From Thermoactinospora rubra (GTDB taxonomy: Bacteria; Actinomycetota; Actinomycetes; Streptosporangiales; Streptosporangiaceae): DNA of 64,000 nucleotides. The stretch lies in NCBI RefSeq assembly GCF_002093975.1, contig NZ_KZ084330.1, positions 157,829 through 221,828 on the forward strand, given 5' to 3'. Position numbers and translations under genes: made by a program. Shown one piece after another: positions 12,653 to 20,977 of this stretch. Under the pieces are notes generated by a model. It worked only from the letters and a program-made list of their open reading frames with translations, ran no database searches and was not told the origin of the DNA. Positions within the stretch are counted from its first letter, which is position 1. Each line of letters begins with the position of its first letter.

Positions 12653-12661
12653 GGAGGCCGA

Positions 12662-12712
12662 ATGCCCTGCGTGTGCACAGCCGGCGAGATGTGTCGCCGC
12701 ATGTGCCGCTGA
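12662..12712 (+). CDS. Cys/Met-rich leader peptide upstream of metNIQ
   Basis: A 16-codon open frame reading MPCVCTAGEMCRRMCR then stop. Four of 16 residues are Cys and three are Met, an extreme composition. GGAGG (12653-12657) precedes the ATG by four bases, a stronger ribosome binding site than most genes here have. It ends 162 bases before metN. Short Cys-rich leader peptides before sulfur-metabolism genes are known in actinobacteria, where ribosome stalling senses cysteine. By analogy this would sense charged Cys-tRNA or Met-tRNA and control uptake by metNIQ. In-frame ATGs upstream (12623, 12635, 12647) allow a longer form of up to 29 residues. Confidence 0.6.
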   Translation: MPCVCTAGEMCRRMCR

Positions 12713-12740
12713 ATCCCCGTCCCGCCCGTTCTCCCCGAAG

Positions 12741-12870
12741 GTTCCCCAGCGCCGTGATCCGTCCCAGCTTCGTGCTGCGCAGGCTGTCCCACCTGCCCTT
12801 CCACCCCGGCACGCGCTAGCCGTACCCCTCGAAGACCCGACCTCGTCCGTCCGTCCATCCGTGGGGGAAC
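12741..12870 (+). promoter_or_regulatory. Possible anti-Shine-Dalgarno pairing in the metN leader
   Basis: GTTCCCC at 12741-12747, about 30 bases after the leader peptide stop, is exactly complementary to GGGGAAC at 12864-12870, which includes the metN ribosome binding site. A ribosome stalled on the leader peptide could change this fold. The pairing is seen in sequence; the mechanism is inference. Confidence 0.4.
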
Positions 12871-12874
12871 TTCC

Positions 12875-13825
12875 GTGATCCAGGCTTGCGGCCTGCGCAA
12901 GGTGTACGGCTCCACCGTCGCTCTCGACGGCGTCGGCCTGCACGTGCGCCAAGGCGAGATCTTCGGCGTGCTCGGCCAGAGCGGCGCCGGCAAGAGCACC
13001 CTGCTGCGCTGCGTCAACCTGCTCGAACGGCCCGACGCCGGCACCGTGACCGTCGACGGCCAGGAGCTGACCGCCCTGGGACAGCGCGAGCTGAACCGGG
13101 CCAGGCGCCGCATCGGCATGGTCCACCAGCACTTCGCGCTGCTGTCGTCGCGGACCGTCGCCGGCAACGTCGCCTTCCCCCTGGAGGTGATGGGCGTGCC
13201 CCGCGCCGAGCGGCGGCGCCGCGTGGCCGAGCTGCTGGAGCTGGTCGGGCTGGAAGGCCGGGGCAAGGACCATCCGCGTCAGCTGTCGGGCGGGCAGAAG
13301 CAGCGCGTCGGCATCGCCAGGGCGCTGGCCGGCAACCCCTCTGTGCTGCTGTCGGACGAGGCCACCTCCGCCCTCGACCCCGGCACCACCGAGTCCGTCC
13401 TCGCCCTGCTCAGGCGGCTCAACCGCGAGCTGGGGCTGACCATCCTGCTGATCACCCACGAGATGAACGTCGTCAAGAGCATCTGCGACTCCGTGGCCAT
13501 CATGGCCCGCGGGCGCATCGAGGAGTCCGGTTCCATCACCGAGCTGCTCAGGACGCCCGGCTCCCGGCTGGCCCGGGAGGTCTTCCCGCTGCCCGAGCCG
13601 CGGCCCGGGCAGGTCACCGTCACCTTCGCCGGGCACGCGGAGGAGCCGGTGATCTCGCAGGTCGTGCGCAAGTTCGACGTGGACGTCAACATCCTCGGCG
13701 GCGCCGTGGAGCAGCTGGCCGGGGGAGCGGTCGGGCGGCTGCGCGTCGAGCTGGCCGGTGGCGGGCGCGAGGCCGCGCTGGCCTACCTGCGCGAGCGGGG
13801 CCTGCTGGTGGAGGTGGCGTCATGA
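12875..13825 (+). CDS. metN: Methionine ABC importer ATPase MetN
   Basis: A 316-residue ATPase with Walker A GQSGAGKST, the signature LSGGQKQR and Walker B VLLSDEATSALDP. The C-terminal 80 residues (from about VTFAGHAEEPVISQV) form the NIL/ACT-like domain that binds methionine and inhibits transport when the cell is replete. It powers uptake of methionine with MetI and MetQ, encoded next. The start is GTG 12875 with GGGGGA eight bases upstream. The preceding 210 bases hold a Cys/Met-rich leader peptide and a possible anti-ribosome-binding-site element. Confidence 0.96.
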   Translation: MIQACGLRKVYGSTVALDGVGLHVRQGEIFGVLGQSGAGKSTLLRCVNLLERPDAGTVTVDGQELTALGQRELNRARRRIGMVHQHFALLSSRTVAGNVAFPLEVMGVPRAERRRRVAELLELVGLEGRGKDHPRQLSGGQKQRVGIARALAGNPSVLLSDEATSALDPGTTESVLALLRRLNRELGLTILLITHEMNVVKSICDSVAIMARGRIEESGSITELLRTPGSRLAREVFPLPEPRPGQVTVTFAGHAEEPVISQVVRKFDVDVNILGGAVEQLAGGAVGRLRVELAGGGREAALAYLRERGLLVEVAS

Positions 13826-14478
13826 CGTGGGAGGAGATCGCGCCGCTGCTGTGGCAGGCGACCGGCGAGACGGTGCACATGGTCGCCTGGTCCACGCTGT
13901 TCACCGTCGTGTTCGGCCTGCCTTTGGGTGTGGCGCTGGTGGCCTTCGACAAGGGCGGGCTGCGGCCGGCCCCCGTGCTGCAGAACGCGCTCGCCGCGAT
14001 CGTCAACGTCGGCCGCTCGCTGCCGTTCCTCGTGCTGATGATCGCGCTCATCCCCTTCACCCGGCTCGTCGTCGGCGTCTCGATCGGCACGACCGCGATG
14101 ATCGTGCCGCTCACCGTGGGCGCGGTGCCGTTCTTCGCCAGGCTGGTGGAGGCCGCGCTGCGGGAGGTCGGCAGGGACGTCGTCCAGGCCGCCCAGGCGA
14201 TGGGCGCCGGCCGGCTGACGATCGTCGGCAAGGTGCTGCTGCCCGAGGCCCTGCCCGGCCTGGTGGCCGGGCTGACCGTGACCGTGGTCGCGCTGATCGG
14301 CTACTCGGCCATGGCCGGGGTCATCGGCGGCGGCGGGCTCGGCGACCTGGCCAAGCGGTACGGCTACGAGCGCTTCGAGACCGGCGTCATGCTCGCCACG
14401 GTCGTCGTGCTGATCGTGATCGTGCAACTGATCCAGAGCCTGGGCGACTTCGCCGCGCGCAGGCTGTCCCACAAGTAG
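13822..14478 (+). CDS. metI: Methionine ABC importer permease MetI
   Basis: A 218-residue membrane permease with about five helices and the coupling motif DVVQAAQAMGAG. Length and the GYSAMAGVIGGGGLGDLA segment are typical of MetI. Its ATG overlaps the metN stop by 4 bases, so the two are translationally coupled. Confidence 0.96.
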   Translation: MTWEEIAPLLWQATGETVHMVAWSTLFTVVFGLPLGVALVAFDKGGLRPAPVLQNALAAIVNVGRSLPFLVLMIALIPFTRLVVGVSIGTTAMIVPLTVGAVPFFARLVEAALREVGRDVVQAAQAMGAGRLTIVGKVLLPEALPGLVAGLTVTVVALIGYSAMAGVIGGGGLGDLAKRYGYERFETGVMLATVVVLIVIVQLIQSLGDFAARRLSHK

Positions 14479-14517
14479 CCATCCCCGAATACCCGCCACC
14501 CGAGTAAGGAAAAGATC

Positions 14518-15345
14518 ATGAAGTTGAGGGCCATCCTGGGTGCCGTCGTGCTGTCAGTGTTGCTGACCGCATGCGGCACGTCACAGTCCGCGACGGACGC
14601 TGCCAAGCCCGAGGCCGCCGGCCAGACGCTCAAGGTGGGCGCCAGCCCCGTGCCGCATGCCGAGATCCTGACGTTCGTCAAGGACAACCTCGCCGCCAAG
14701 GCGGGGCTGAACCTGCAGATCGTGGAGTTCGGCGACTACGTGCAGCCCAACGTGCAGCTGGAGGAGGGCGAGCTCGACGCCAACTTCTTCCAGCACAAGC
14801 CGTACCTGGAGGACTTCAACGCCTCCAAGGGCACCAAGCTGAGCTTCCTCGCCCCGGTCCACCTGGAGCCGCTGGGCCTGTACTCCAGGAAGGTGACCGA
14901 GCTCGGCGCGCTGCCGAGCGGGGCCACCGTCGCCGTCCCGAGCGACGCCACCAACCTCGGCCGGGCCCTGAAGCTGCTCGCCGACAACGGCGTGGTGACG
15001 CTGAAGGAGGGGGTGGGCACCGCCGCCACCGAGCGCGACGTGGTGGGCAACCCGAAGAACCTCACCTTCAAGCCCATCGAGGCCGCGCAGCTGCCGCGCT
15101 CCCTGGAGGACGTCGACGCCGCCGTGATCAACGGCAACTACGCCATCGAGGCCGGGCTCAAGCCCGCCACCGAGGCGCTGGTGCTGGAGAAGACCCAGGG
15201 CAACCCGTACGTCAACGGGCTGGTCGTGAAGGCCGGCCACGAGCGGGACGCCACCCTGGTCAAGCTGGGCGAGCTGCTGCGGAGCAAGGCCGTGAAGGAC
15301 TTCATCCAGCAGAAGTACCAGGGTTCGGTGATCGCCGCCGAATAG
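14518..15345 (+). CDS. metQ: Methionine-binding lipoprotein MetQ (NLPA family)
   Basis: A 275-residue lipoprotein with lipobox LLTAC after a 19-residue signal. The NLPA family features are clear: VGASPVPHAEIL at the start of the mature domain, LDANFFQHKPYL in the middle and AVINGNYAIEAGL later. It captures methionine outside the membrane for MetNI. The gene follows metI by 39 bases with AAGGAAAAG upstream and ends the operon. Confidence 0.96.
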   Translation: MKLRAILGAVVLSVLLTACGTSQSATDAAKPEAAGQTLKVGASPVPHAEILTFVKDNLAAKAGLNLQIVEFGDYVQPNVQLEEGELDANFFQHKPYLEDFNASKGTKLSFLAPVHLEPLGLYSRKVTELGALPSGATVAVPSDATNLGRALKLLADNGVVTLKEGVGTAATERDVVGNPKNLTFKPIEAAQLPRSLEDVDAAVINGNYAIEAGLKPATEALVLEKTQGNPYVNGLVVKAGHERDATLVKLGELLRSKAVKDFIQQKYQGSVIAAE

Positions 15346-15347
15346 GA

Positions 15348-15369
15348 CCGAATTTCAGCAAAAATTCGG
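15348..15369 (+). terminator. A/T-rich hairpin just after metQ
   Basis: CCGAATTT and AAATTCGG form a perfect 8-base-pair stem around a six-base loop, starting two bases after the metQ stop. It may end transcription or protect the 3' end; its A/T-rich stem makes it weaker than the other terminators in the window. Confidence 0.5.
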
Positions 15370-15490
15370 AAATCATCGTTACCAGGGCGATTATTTTTCG
15401 TGATCGTCCGATGTAAGTCCTTTGTAAGCCGATGGCAATCCCCGGGGCATAGGAAGATCCCGATACAACCTCGTCCCGAGGGAGACCCAA

Positions 15491-16078
15491 ATGCGACTCG
15501 TTTCGCGAATTCTCATCGGCGCCACGGCGGCCACCATGGTCGCCGTGGCCGCGCCCGGCGCGGCGACCGCCGCGCCGGCGAGCACCCAGACCCCGCCCGC
15601 CCACTTCCACGAGGCGGACTGGGGCCCCTACTTCTCCACCAACTACAAGTCCAAGGCGTTCGGCCACGTCACGGTGGACAAGCAGACCGTCAAGGTCAAG
15701 GTCTTCAAGAAGAAGTGGAAGAAGGTCCTCGCCTGCAAGAAGAAGGACGGCAAGCTGGTCTGCAAGAAGGTCTGGCGCCTGGTGAAGGTGCCGGTCTGGA
15801 TCGACAAGACGGTTTACCCGTTCAAGGTCGACAGCACGCTGGCCAACTACAAGTGGTGGGGCAAGAGGCAGCCCTGCGCCTGGGAGACGTTCAAGGTCGT
15901 CGGCTTCGACGGCAAGACGTCCTACACCAGCTTCCGCAACTGCTCCAAGCACCCCAAGCACTTCTCCTTCACCGGCAAGGACGCCGCGCACATCTTCGTG
16001 AACGTCAGCAGGGGCGACTTCCACAAGCCGCGCAGCCACTTCTCCGGCTGGAAGGACGTCTACCACGCGGCCGCCTGA
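15491..16078 (+). CDS. Secreted Lys-rich protein of unknown function
   Basis: A 195-residue protein with a clear Sec signal peptide (about 1-28, ending GAATAAPA). The mature part is strongly basic: a Lys-dense stretch around VKVFKKKWKKVLACKKKDGK, four cysteines that could form two disulfides, and many aromatic residues (WKW, YKWWGK). I do not recognise a family. The charge suggests binding to anionic wall polymers, nucleic acid or membranes outside the cell, which is inference. GAGGGAGA precedes the ATG by six bases and a strong terminator follows, so it is a single-gene transcript. Confidence 0.8.
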   Translation: MRLVSRILIGATAATMVAVAAPGAATAAPASTQTPPAHFHEADWGPYFSTNYKSKAFGHVTVDKQTVKVKVFKKKWKKVLACKKKDGKLVCKKVWRLVKVPVWIDKTVYPFKVDSTLANYKWWGKRQPCAWETFKVVGFDGKTSYTSFRNCSKHPKHFSFTGKDAAHIFVNVSRGDFHKPRSHFSGWKDVYHAAA

Positions 16079-16091
16079 CAGGCCGCAGCGC

Positions 16092-16126
16092 CGAAGCCGC
16101 GACCCTTTCCCTGGGTCGCGGCTTCG
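16092..16126 (+). terminator. Strong hairpin terminator
   Basis: A perfect 14-base-pair GC-rich stem (16092-16105 with 16113-16126) with a seven-base loop starts 14 bases after the secreted-protein stop. Confidence 0.9.
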
Positions 16127-16162
16127 CCGTACCCGGGCGAGGCCTTACGCGGGAAGCGCCGA

Positions 16163-16179
16163 ACCGAATACTGTTCGGT
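16163..16179 (+). promoter_or_regulatory. TetR-like operator overlapping the -10 box of the acyl-CoA synthetase gene
   Basis: ACCGAA, five bases, TTCGGT is a perfect inverted repeat ending two bases before the ATG. The TACTGT inside it (16169-16174) fits a TANNNT -10 box, which would put the transcription start at the A of the ATG at 16181, making the mRNA leaderless. A repressor on this site would block polymerase directly. No TetR-family gene is nearby. Confidence 0.55.
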
Positions 16180-16180
16180 C

Positions 16181-17695
16181 ATGTACCCGGGAGCCATCGC
16201 CGCCGTCAGCCCGGACAAGCCCGCCGTGATCATGGCGGGTTCCGGGGAGGTCGTCACCTACCGCAAGCTCGATGAGGAGTCCAACCGGCTGGCCCACCTG
16301 TTCCGGGCGGCCGGGCTCCGGCCGGGCGACCACGTCGCCTTCATGCTGGAGAACCATCCCCTGTTCCTCGTGGTCGCCTGGGCGGCCCACCGCTCCGGCC
16401 TGTACTACACCGCCATCAGTTCCCGCCTGCAGGCCGAGGAGCTGGCCTACATCGTCGAGAACTGCGGGGCGCGCGCCTTCATCACCTCCGCCCGGCTCGC
16501 CGAGGTGGCGGCGGCCGCGCCCGAGGTCGAGCTCAGGCTCATGATCGACGGGGTGGCCGACGGCTTCACCTCCTACGAGGAGGCCGTGGCCGCGCAGCCC
16601 ACGACGCCGATCGAGGACGAGTGCCAGGGCGCGGACATGCTGTACTCCTCCGGCACGACCGGGCGGCCCAAGGGCGTCAAGCCGCCGCTGTCCAAGGCGC
16701 CGATGACCGAGCCGGGCGTGCTGCTCCAGCTCATCCAGTTCCTCTTCGCGCCCTCGGCCGACAGCGTCTATCTCTCGCCCGCGCCGCTCTACCACGCCGC
16801 CCCGCTGCGCTACAGCATGTGCTTCCAGAAGCTCGGCGCGACCGTCGTGGTGATGGAGAGGTTCGACCCCGAGCAGTACCTGGCGCTGGTCGAGCGCTAC
16901 CGGGTCACGCACTCGCAGCTGGTGCCGACGATGTTCATCAAGATGCTCAAGCTGCCGGAGGAGGTCAGGACGAAGTACGACCTGTCCAGCCTGCGGTGCG
17001 CCATCCACGCCGCAGCGCCCTGCCCGGTGCCCGTCAAGGAGCGGATGATCGAGTGGTGGGGGCCGATCGTCCACGAGTACTACGCCGGCACCGAGGGCAA
17101 CGGCTTCCTCTACGTCGGCCCGCAGGAGTGGCTGGCCCACAAGGGCACGGTCGGCCGCCCGCTGCTGGGCAAGGTGCACATCCTGGACGAGGAGGGCAAC
17201 GAGCTGCCGCCGGGCGAGCACGGCACCGTGTACTTCTCCGACGGCCCGCGCTTCGAGTACCACGGCGACCCCGGCAAGACCCGCGCGGTGCAGGACCCGC
17301 AGGGCCGCGGCTGGACCACGCTCGGCGACATCGGCTACCTGGACGAGGAGGGCTACCTCTACCTGACCGACCGCCGCTCCTACATGATCATCTCGGGCGG
17401 GGTCAACATCTACCCCCAGGAGGCTGAGAACGTGCTGGCCGTCCACCCCAAGGTGGCCGACGTCGCGGTCCTGGGCGTGCCCGACGAGGAGATGGGCGAG
17501 CAGGTCAAGGCCGTCGTCCAGCCGGTGGACCCGGCCGAGGCCGGTCCGGCGCTGGAGGCCGAGCTCATCGAGTACTGCCGCTCGCGGCTGGCCCACTACA
17601 AGTGCCCCAGGTCGGTGGACTTCCGCGCGGAGCTGCCGCGCCACCCCACGGGCAAGCTGTACAAGCGGCTGCTGCGCGAGGAGTACTGGAAGTGA
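16181..17695 (+). CDS. Acyl-CoA synthetase (AMP-binding family)
   Basis: A 504-residue adenylate-forming enzyme that activates a carboxylic acid with ATP and joins it to CoA. The P-loop is YSSGTTGRPKGVK, the A5-type motif EYYAGTEGNGF follows, the ATP-binding Asp lies in TLGDIGYLDEEGYLYL, the hinge is DRRSYMIISGGVNIYP and the C-terminal catalytic Lys is in PTGKLYKR. Substrate cannot be read from sequence; the short N-terminus fits a medium- or long-chain fatty acid or aryl acid ligase. No ribosome binding site precedes the ATG, consistent with the leaderless promoter. It is flanked by terminator and promoter and stands alone. Confidence 0.93.
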   Translation: MYPGAIAAVSPDKPAVIMAGSGEVVTYRKLDEESNRLAHLFRAAGLRPGDHVAFMLENHPLFLVVAWAAHRSGLYYTAISSRLQAEELAYIVENCGARAFITSARLAEVAAAAPEVELRLMIDGVADGFTSYEEAVAAQPTTPIEDECQGADMLYSSGTTGRPKGVKPPLSKAPMTEPGVLLQLIQFLFAPSADSVYLSPAPLYHAAPLRYSMCFQKLGATVVVMERFDPEQYLALVERYRVTHSQLVPTMFIKMLKLPEEVRTKYDLSSLRCAIHAAAPCPVPVKERMIEWWGPIVHEYYAGTEGNGFLYVGPQEWLAHKGTVGRPLLGKVHILDEEGNELPPGEHGTVYFSDGPRFEYHGDPGKTRAVQDPQGRGWTTLGDIGYLDEEGYLYLTDRRSYMIISGGVNIYPQEAENVLAVHPKVADVAVLGVPDEEMGEQVKAVVQPVDPAEAGPALEAELIEYCRSRLAHYKCPRSVDFRAELPRHPTGKLYKRLLREEYWK

Positions 17696-17782
17696 TTCTC
17701 CTCACATCCCTACGGCGGGCGATGGGTTGCCGACGTGCGGTGATAAAGCGGCCGTGAGGCGTCTCAGCTTCCCCCGATCAAG

Positions 17783-17800
17783 GGCTTAACCAGGCTTAAC
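17783..17800 (+). promoter_or_regulatory. Tandem direct repeat upstream of the HtrA-like protease gene
   Basis: GGCTTAAC occurs twice with a ten-base period (17783-17790 and 17793-17800), 45 bases before the gene. Direct repeats with roughly one helical turn spacing are typical of OmpR/PhoB-type regulator sites, which often control actinobacterial htrA genes. The cognate regulator is not in the window. Confidence 0.45.
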
Positions 17801-17844
17801 GCTCGGGTTGCCAGCCTTGAGGCATCGGGAGTCGAGGAGATGAG

Positions 17845-19260
17845 ATGAACGCGAACGAGCCTCGGGAGCACGGCGAAGAGCGCACGGAGCAGCTGCCCGC
17901 CTCGGGGGGCGGCTGGAGCCAGTTCGGCCCCACGCCGCCGTCGCCTGGGGCTTACGGCCGGGCGGGCGGCGACCCCGGCCAGGGCGCCGGCGGCGGCCCG
18001 GTCCAGGGAAGCCCAGCCCAGGGGAGCCCGGTTCAGGAGAGCCCGGCCGAGGGGATCCCGGCCCAGGGGACCGGCAGCCCGGCCCAGGGTGCGGGCGGCA
18101 CGCCGCCGCCCCCGCCGCGGCCGGGTGACACCCTGATCCAGCCGGCCCTGCCCGGGCCCGGATCGAGGTCCGGCGCGTGGCGGTCGGGCGCGGGACGCAA
18201 GGCGATCGCGGGGCTGGCGCTCGCCGCCACGGCGCTGGGCGGCGGCGCGGCCGGCGCCCTCGTCGCCACCTCCGTCACCGCCGCCGGCCGCCCGGCCTCG
18301 GTCAGCGCCGGGAGCCCCACGTTCAAGGCCGCCTCCGGCCAGCTCACCGTGGCCGACGTGGCCGAGAGCGTCCAGCCGTCCGTCGTGATGATCCAGGGCA
18401 GGACGGGCGAGGGCTCCGGCGTGGTGCTGTCGGAGGACGGGCTGATCCTCACCAACAACCACGTCGTCCAGGGCGCGGGCGGGGAGATGACCGTCAAGTT
18501 CAGCGACGGCAAGTCGGCCAAGGCCTCGGTGGTCGGCACCGACCCCGAGACGGACCTGGCCGTCATCCGGGCCGAGGGCGTCTCCGGCCTGACCCCGGCC
18601 AAGCTGGGCGACAGCGACAGCCTACGCGTCGGCGACCCCGTGCTGGCCATGGGCAGCCCGCTCGGCCTGGAGGGCTCGGTCACCTCCGGCATCGTCAGCG
18701 CGCTGGACCGCACGCTGACCGTGGGCGGCGAGCAGGACCAGTCGCCCTGGGGCCGGCTCCAGCAGCAGAGCCAGGCCACCACCATCGGCGGCGCGATCCA
18801 GACCGACGCCGCCATCAACCCCGGCAACTCCGGCGGCGCGCTCGTCAACGCCGCCGGCGAGGTGATCGGCATCAACACGGCCATCGCCACCAACGGCGGC
18901 GGCAACGGCAACATCGGGGTCGGCTTCGCCATCCCCATCAACACCGCCAAGCAGGTCGCCGACCAGCTCATCAAATCCGGCAAGGTGAGCCACGCCTACC
19001 TGGGCGTGAGCGTCACCGACGCCACCGGCGACGTCCCCGGCGCGCTCATCCGGCAGGTGCAGGCCGGCAGCCCCGCGGCCGAGGCGGGACTGCAGGAAGG
19101 GGACCTGATCACCAAAATCGGGGACAAGACAGTTGACGGAGGCGATACCGTTGTCGGCGCGGTCAGAGGTTTCAAACCCGGCGAGAAGGTCAAGATCACG
19201 TATATGAGGGGTGGCCAGACCCAGGAAGCAGAGGTCACCCTGAAAGAGAAGACCTCCTAG
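17845..19260 (+). CDS. HtrA/DegP-like membrane-anchored serine protease with PDZ domain
   Basis: A 471-residue S1C protease for quality control of exported proteins. The order is a Pro/Gly/Gln-rich cytoplasmic tail (1-115) containing imperfect five-residue repeats such as GSPAQ, one membrane helix (about 118-145), a trypsin-like domain (about 165-370) and one PDZ domain (about 380-465). The catalytic triad is His206 in TNNHVV, Asp237 in DPETDLAV and Ser329 in GNSGGAL. The type-I anchor places the protease outside the membrane. The tail repeats resemble those of the Streptomyces and mycobacterial relatives. A long hairpin terminator follows. Confidence 0.95.
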   Translation: MNANEPREHGEERTEQLPASGGGWSQFGPTPPSPGAYGRAGGDPGQGAGGGPVQGSPAQGSPVQESPAEGIPAQGTGSPAQGAGGTPPPPPRPGDTLIQPALPGPGSRSGAWRSGAGRKAIAGLALAATALGGGAAGALVATSVTAAGRPASVSAGSPTFKAASGQLTVADVAESVQPSVVMIQGRTGEGSGVVLSEDGLILTNNHVVQGAGGEMTVKFSDGKSAKASVVGTDPETDLAVIRAEGVSGLTPAKLGDSDSLRVGDPVLAMGSPLGLEGSVTSGIVSALDRTLTVGGEQDQSPWGRLQQQSQATTIGGAIQTDAAINPGNSGGALVNAAGEVIGINTAIATNGGGNGNIGVGFAIPINTAKQVADQLIKSGKVSHAYLGVSVTDATGDVPGALIRQVQAGSPAAEAGLQEGDLITKIGDKTVDGGDTVVGAVRGFKPGEKVKITYMRGGQTQEAEVTLKEKTS

Positions 19261-19281
19261 AAAGAATCCCCCTCGCTGAAC

Positions 19282-19322
19282 GGGTGTGCCGTCGAGATCG
19301 CTGCGGACTCGGCGGCACACCC
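19282..19322. terminator. Long bidirectional terminator
   Basis: A 15-base-pair stem (19282-19296 with 19308-19322, one G-U pair) with an 11-base loop lies between the convergent protease and exporter genes. Confidence 0.88.
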
Positions 19323-19335
19323 CCTGCTGTCCTGG

Positions 19336-20103
19336 TCAGCTGAACCGCCGGCCCTCGTCCCGCCGGTAGGCCCAGGCGGCCAGCAGGCCCATCACCACCG
19401 TCCAGACGCCCAGCATCACGATCGGCAGCGTCTGCGTCGGCACGTCGGTGGTCGCCAGCCAGATCAGCTGCACCGCGCCCCTGCTCGGCATGTACGGCGC
19501 GACCACGTCGATGAAGGCCGGCAGGTCCATCGGATTGCCCAGCAGCCCGCCGAGGATCGCGATGGGGAAGAACAGCAGCTGCGACACGGCGATGGCGGCC
19601 TTGGACGGCAGCAGGTAGCCGATGAACAGGCCGATCAGCATGAACGGCACGGTCGTCGCCATCAGCGCGGCCACGCCCAGCAGCATCCGGACCGGCGTGA
19701 TCGTCGCGTCGGTGAACAGCCACGCGATCACCACGACGGGCACGACCGAGATCAGGGCGATGACCATGAAGGTGAGGATCCGCGCCGCGAACCGCGGGAA
19801 CGGCCCCGCGGGCAGCGTGCGCAGGTAGGGATCCCAGGGCAGCTCGCGGTCGGCCGCCACCCCGATGCCCAGCCCCATCATCGCCGAGGACATCGTGGCG
19901 AACAGGACCATGGAGGCCGTGGCCACCGTCGCGGCGACCGCTCCCTCCACGTTGGGCACGACGAAGGCGAGCATCGCCACGGCGGGGAAGAACGTGCTGG
20001 CGACCAGCGCGATCGGGATGCGGCGCTGCTCGGTGAGCTGCACCTTGGTGTGGGCCAGGACGAGCCGGGCGAGGCCGGGATGAGAAAGGCCGGGATCAGA
20101 CAT
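19336..20103 (-). CDS. ABC-2 type exporter permease
   Basis: A 255-residue integral membrane protein with about six helices, matching an ABC-2 permease. It pairs with the ATPase whose stop it overlaps by eight bases. The substrate is unknown. The motif LLFFPIAILGGLLGNPMDLPAF before the last two helices is typical of this family. It is the last gene of a four-gene operon that also carries a small winged-helix regulator and another membrane protein. Confidence 0.9.
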   Translation of the reverse strand: MSDPGLSHPGLARLVLAHTKVQLTEQRRIPIALVASTFFPAVAMLAFVVPNVEGAVAATVATASMVLFATMSSAMMGLGIGVAADRELPWDPYLRTLPAGPFPRFAARILTFMVIALISVVPVVVIAWLFTDATITPVRMLLGVAALMATTVPFMLIGLFIGYLLPSKAAIAVSQLLFFPIAILGGLLGNPMDLPAFIDVVAPYMPSRGAVQLIWLATTDVPTQTLPIVMLGVWTVVMGLLAAWAYRRDEGRRFS

Positions 20104-20977
20104 GAGCCGCCTCCGAAGCGGTCAGGGCCAGGAAGGCCTCCTCCAGTGACGTGGGCGCGATCTCCAGCCCGCCGAACGGCACGCCGCTGCCCACCAGCTC
20201 CCGCACCAGCGCGTCGGAATCGCTGACGACCAGGTGGAAGCGGCCGTCCTCCCGCCGCACGTCCAGGACTCCGGGCAGGTCGGGCAGCGTGTCGGCGCCG
20301 AAGGAGACCCGCCGCACGCCGACGATCTCCTTGACGGCCTGGACGGTGTCGTCGGCCAGCACCCTGCCACGCCCGATCACCACCACGCGCCTGGCCAGCG
20401 CCTCGACCTCCTCCAGGTAGTGGCTGGTCAGCAGCACCGTGCCGCCCTCGGCGTGGAAGGCCCTGATCCCCTCCCACAGCGCCCTGCGCGCCTCCACGTC
20501 CAGGCCGGTGGTCGGCTCGTCGAGGAAGACCAGCCGGGGGCGGCCCGCGAACGCCAGCGCCACGCCCAGCCGCCGCCGCTGCCCTCCCGACAGGGAGCCC
20601 ACCTGGCGCTTGACGAGGTCTTCCAGGCCGAAGCGCGCCAGTAACTCCGCCTTGTCTGTCTTTTCCGGGAAATGTGCGGATACGAAGTCGACGATCTCGC
20701 CCACCCGCAACGCCTGCGGCAGGCCCGTCTCCTGGGGCGTGACGCCGATGCCCCGCCGTACCGCCGGATCGGCGGGGGAGCCGCCCAGCAGCTCCACCCG
20801 GCCGCTGGTGGGGCGGCGCAGCCCCACCAGCAGGTTGATGAGCGTGGACTTGCCGGCGCCGTTGGGCCCCAGCAGGCCCACCAGCTCGCCCTGGCGGATG
20901 TCCAGCGACACCCCGTCCAGCGCCAGCACCTCGCCGTAGCGCCTGGTGACCTCCACCGTCCTGGCCAGGACCGTCAT
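20096..20977 (-). CDS. ABC-2 type exporter ATPase
   Basis: A 293-residue ATPase of the drug/antibiotic exporter (DRA/CcmA) type. Walker A is GPNGAGKST, the signature is LSGGQRRRLG and Walker B is LVFLDEPTTGLD. The C-terminal 80 residues are the usual accessory region of this subfamily. Its start overlaps the regulator stop by 4 bases. Such exporters commonly remove antibiotics or peptides, or act in envelope processes; the sequence does not decide. Confidence 0.94.
   Translation of the reverse strand: MTVLARTVEVTRRYGEVLALDGVSLDIRQGELVGLLGPNGAGKSTLINLLVGLRRPTSGRVELLGGSPADPAVRRGIGVTPQETGLPQALRVGEIVDFVSAHFPEKTDKAELLARFGLEDLVKRQVGSLSGGQRRRLGVALAFAGRPRLVFLDEPTTGLDVEARRALWEGIRAFHAEGGTVLLTSHYLEEVEALARRVVVIGRGRVLADDTVQAVKEIVGVRRVSFGADTLPDLPGVLDVRREDGRFHLVVSDSDALVRELVGSGVPFGGLEIAPTSLEEAFLALTASEAAHV

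Noticed and set aside
12754..12819. Second short frame before metN, with RRLSH as in the MetI C-terminus (shared 16-base stretch GCGCAGGCTGTCCCAC)
   Set aside because: No ribosome binding site and only a short match that could arise by chance in this base composition.
12533..12874. SAM riboswitch before metN
   Set aside because: I searched the leader by eye for the conserved SAM-I, SAM-II and SAM-IV core segments and saw none; the Cys/Met-rich peptide is the better candidate.
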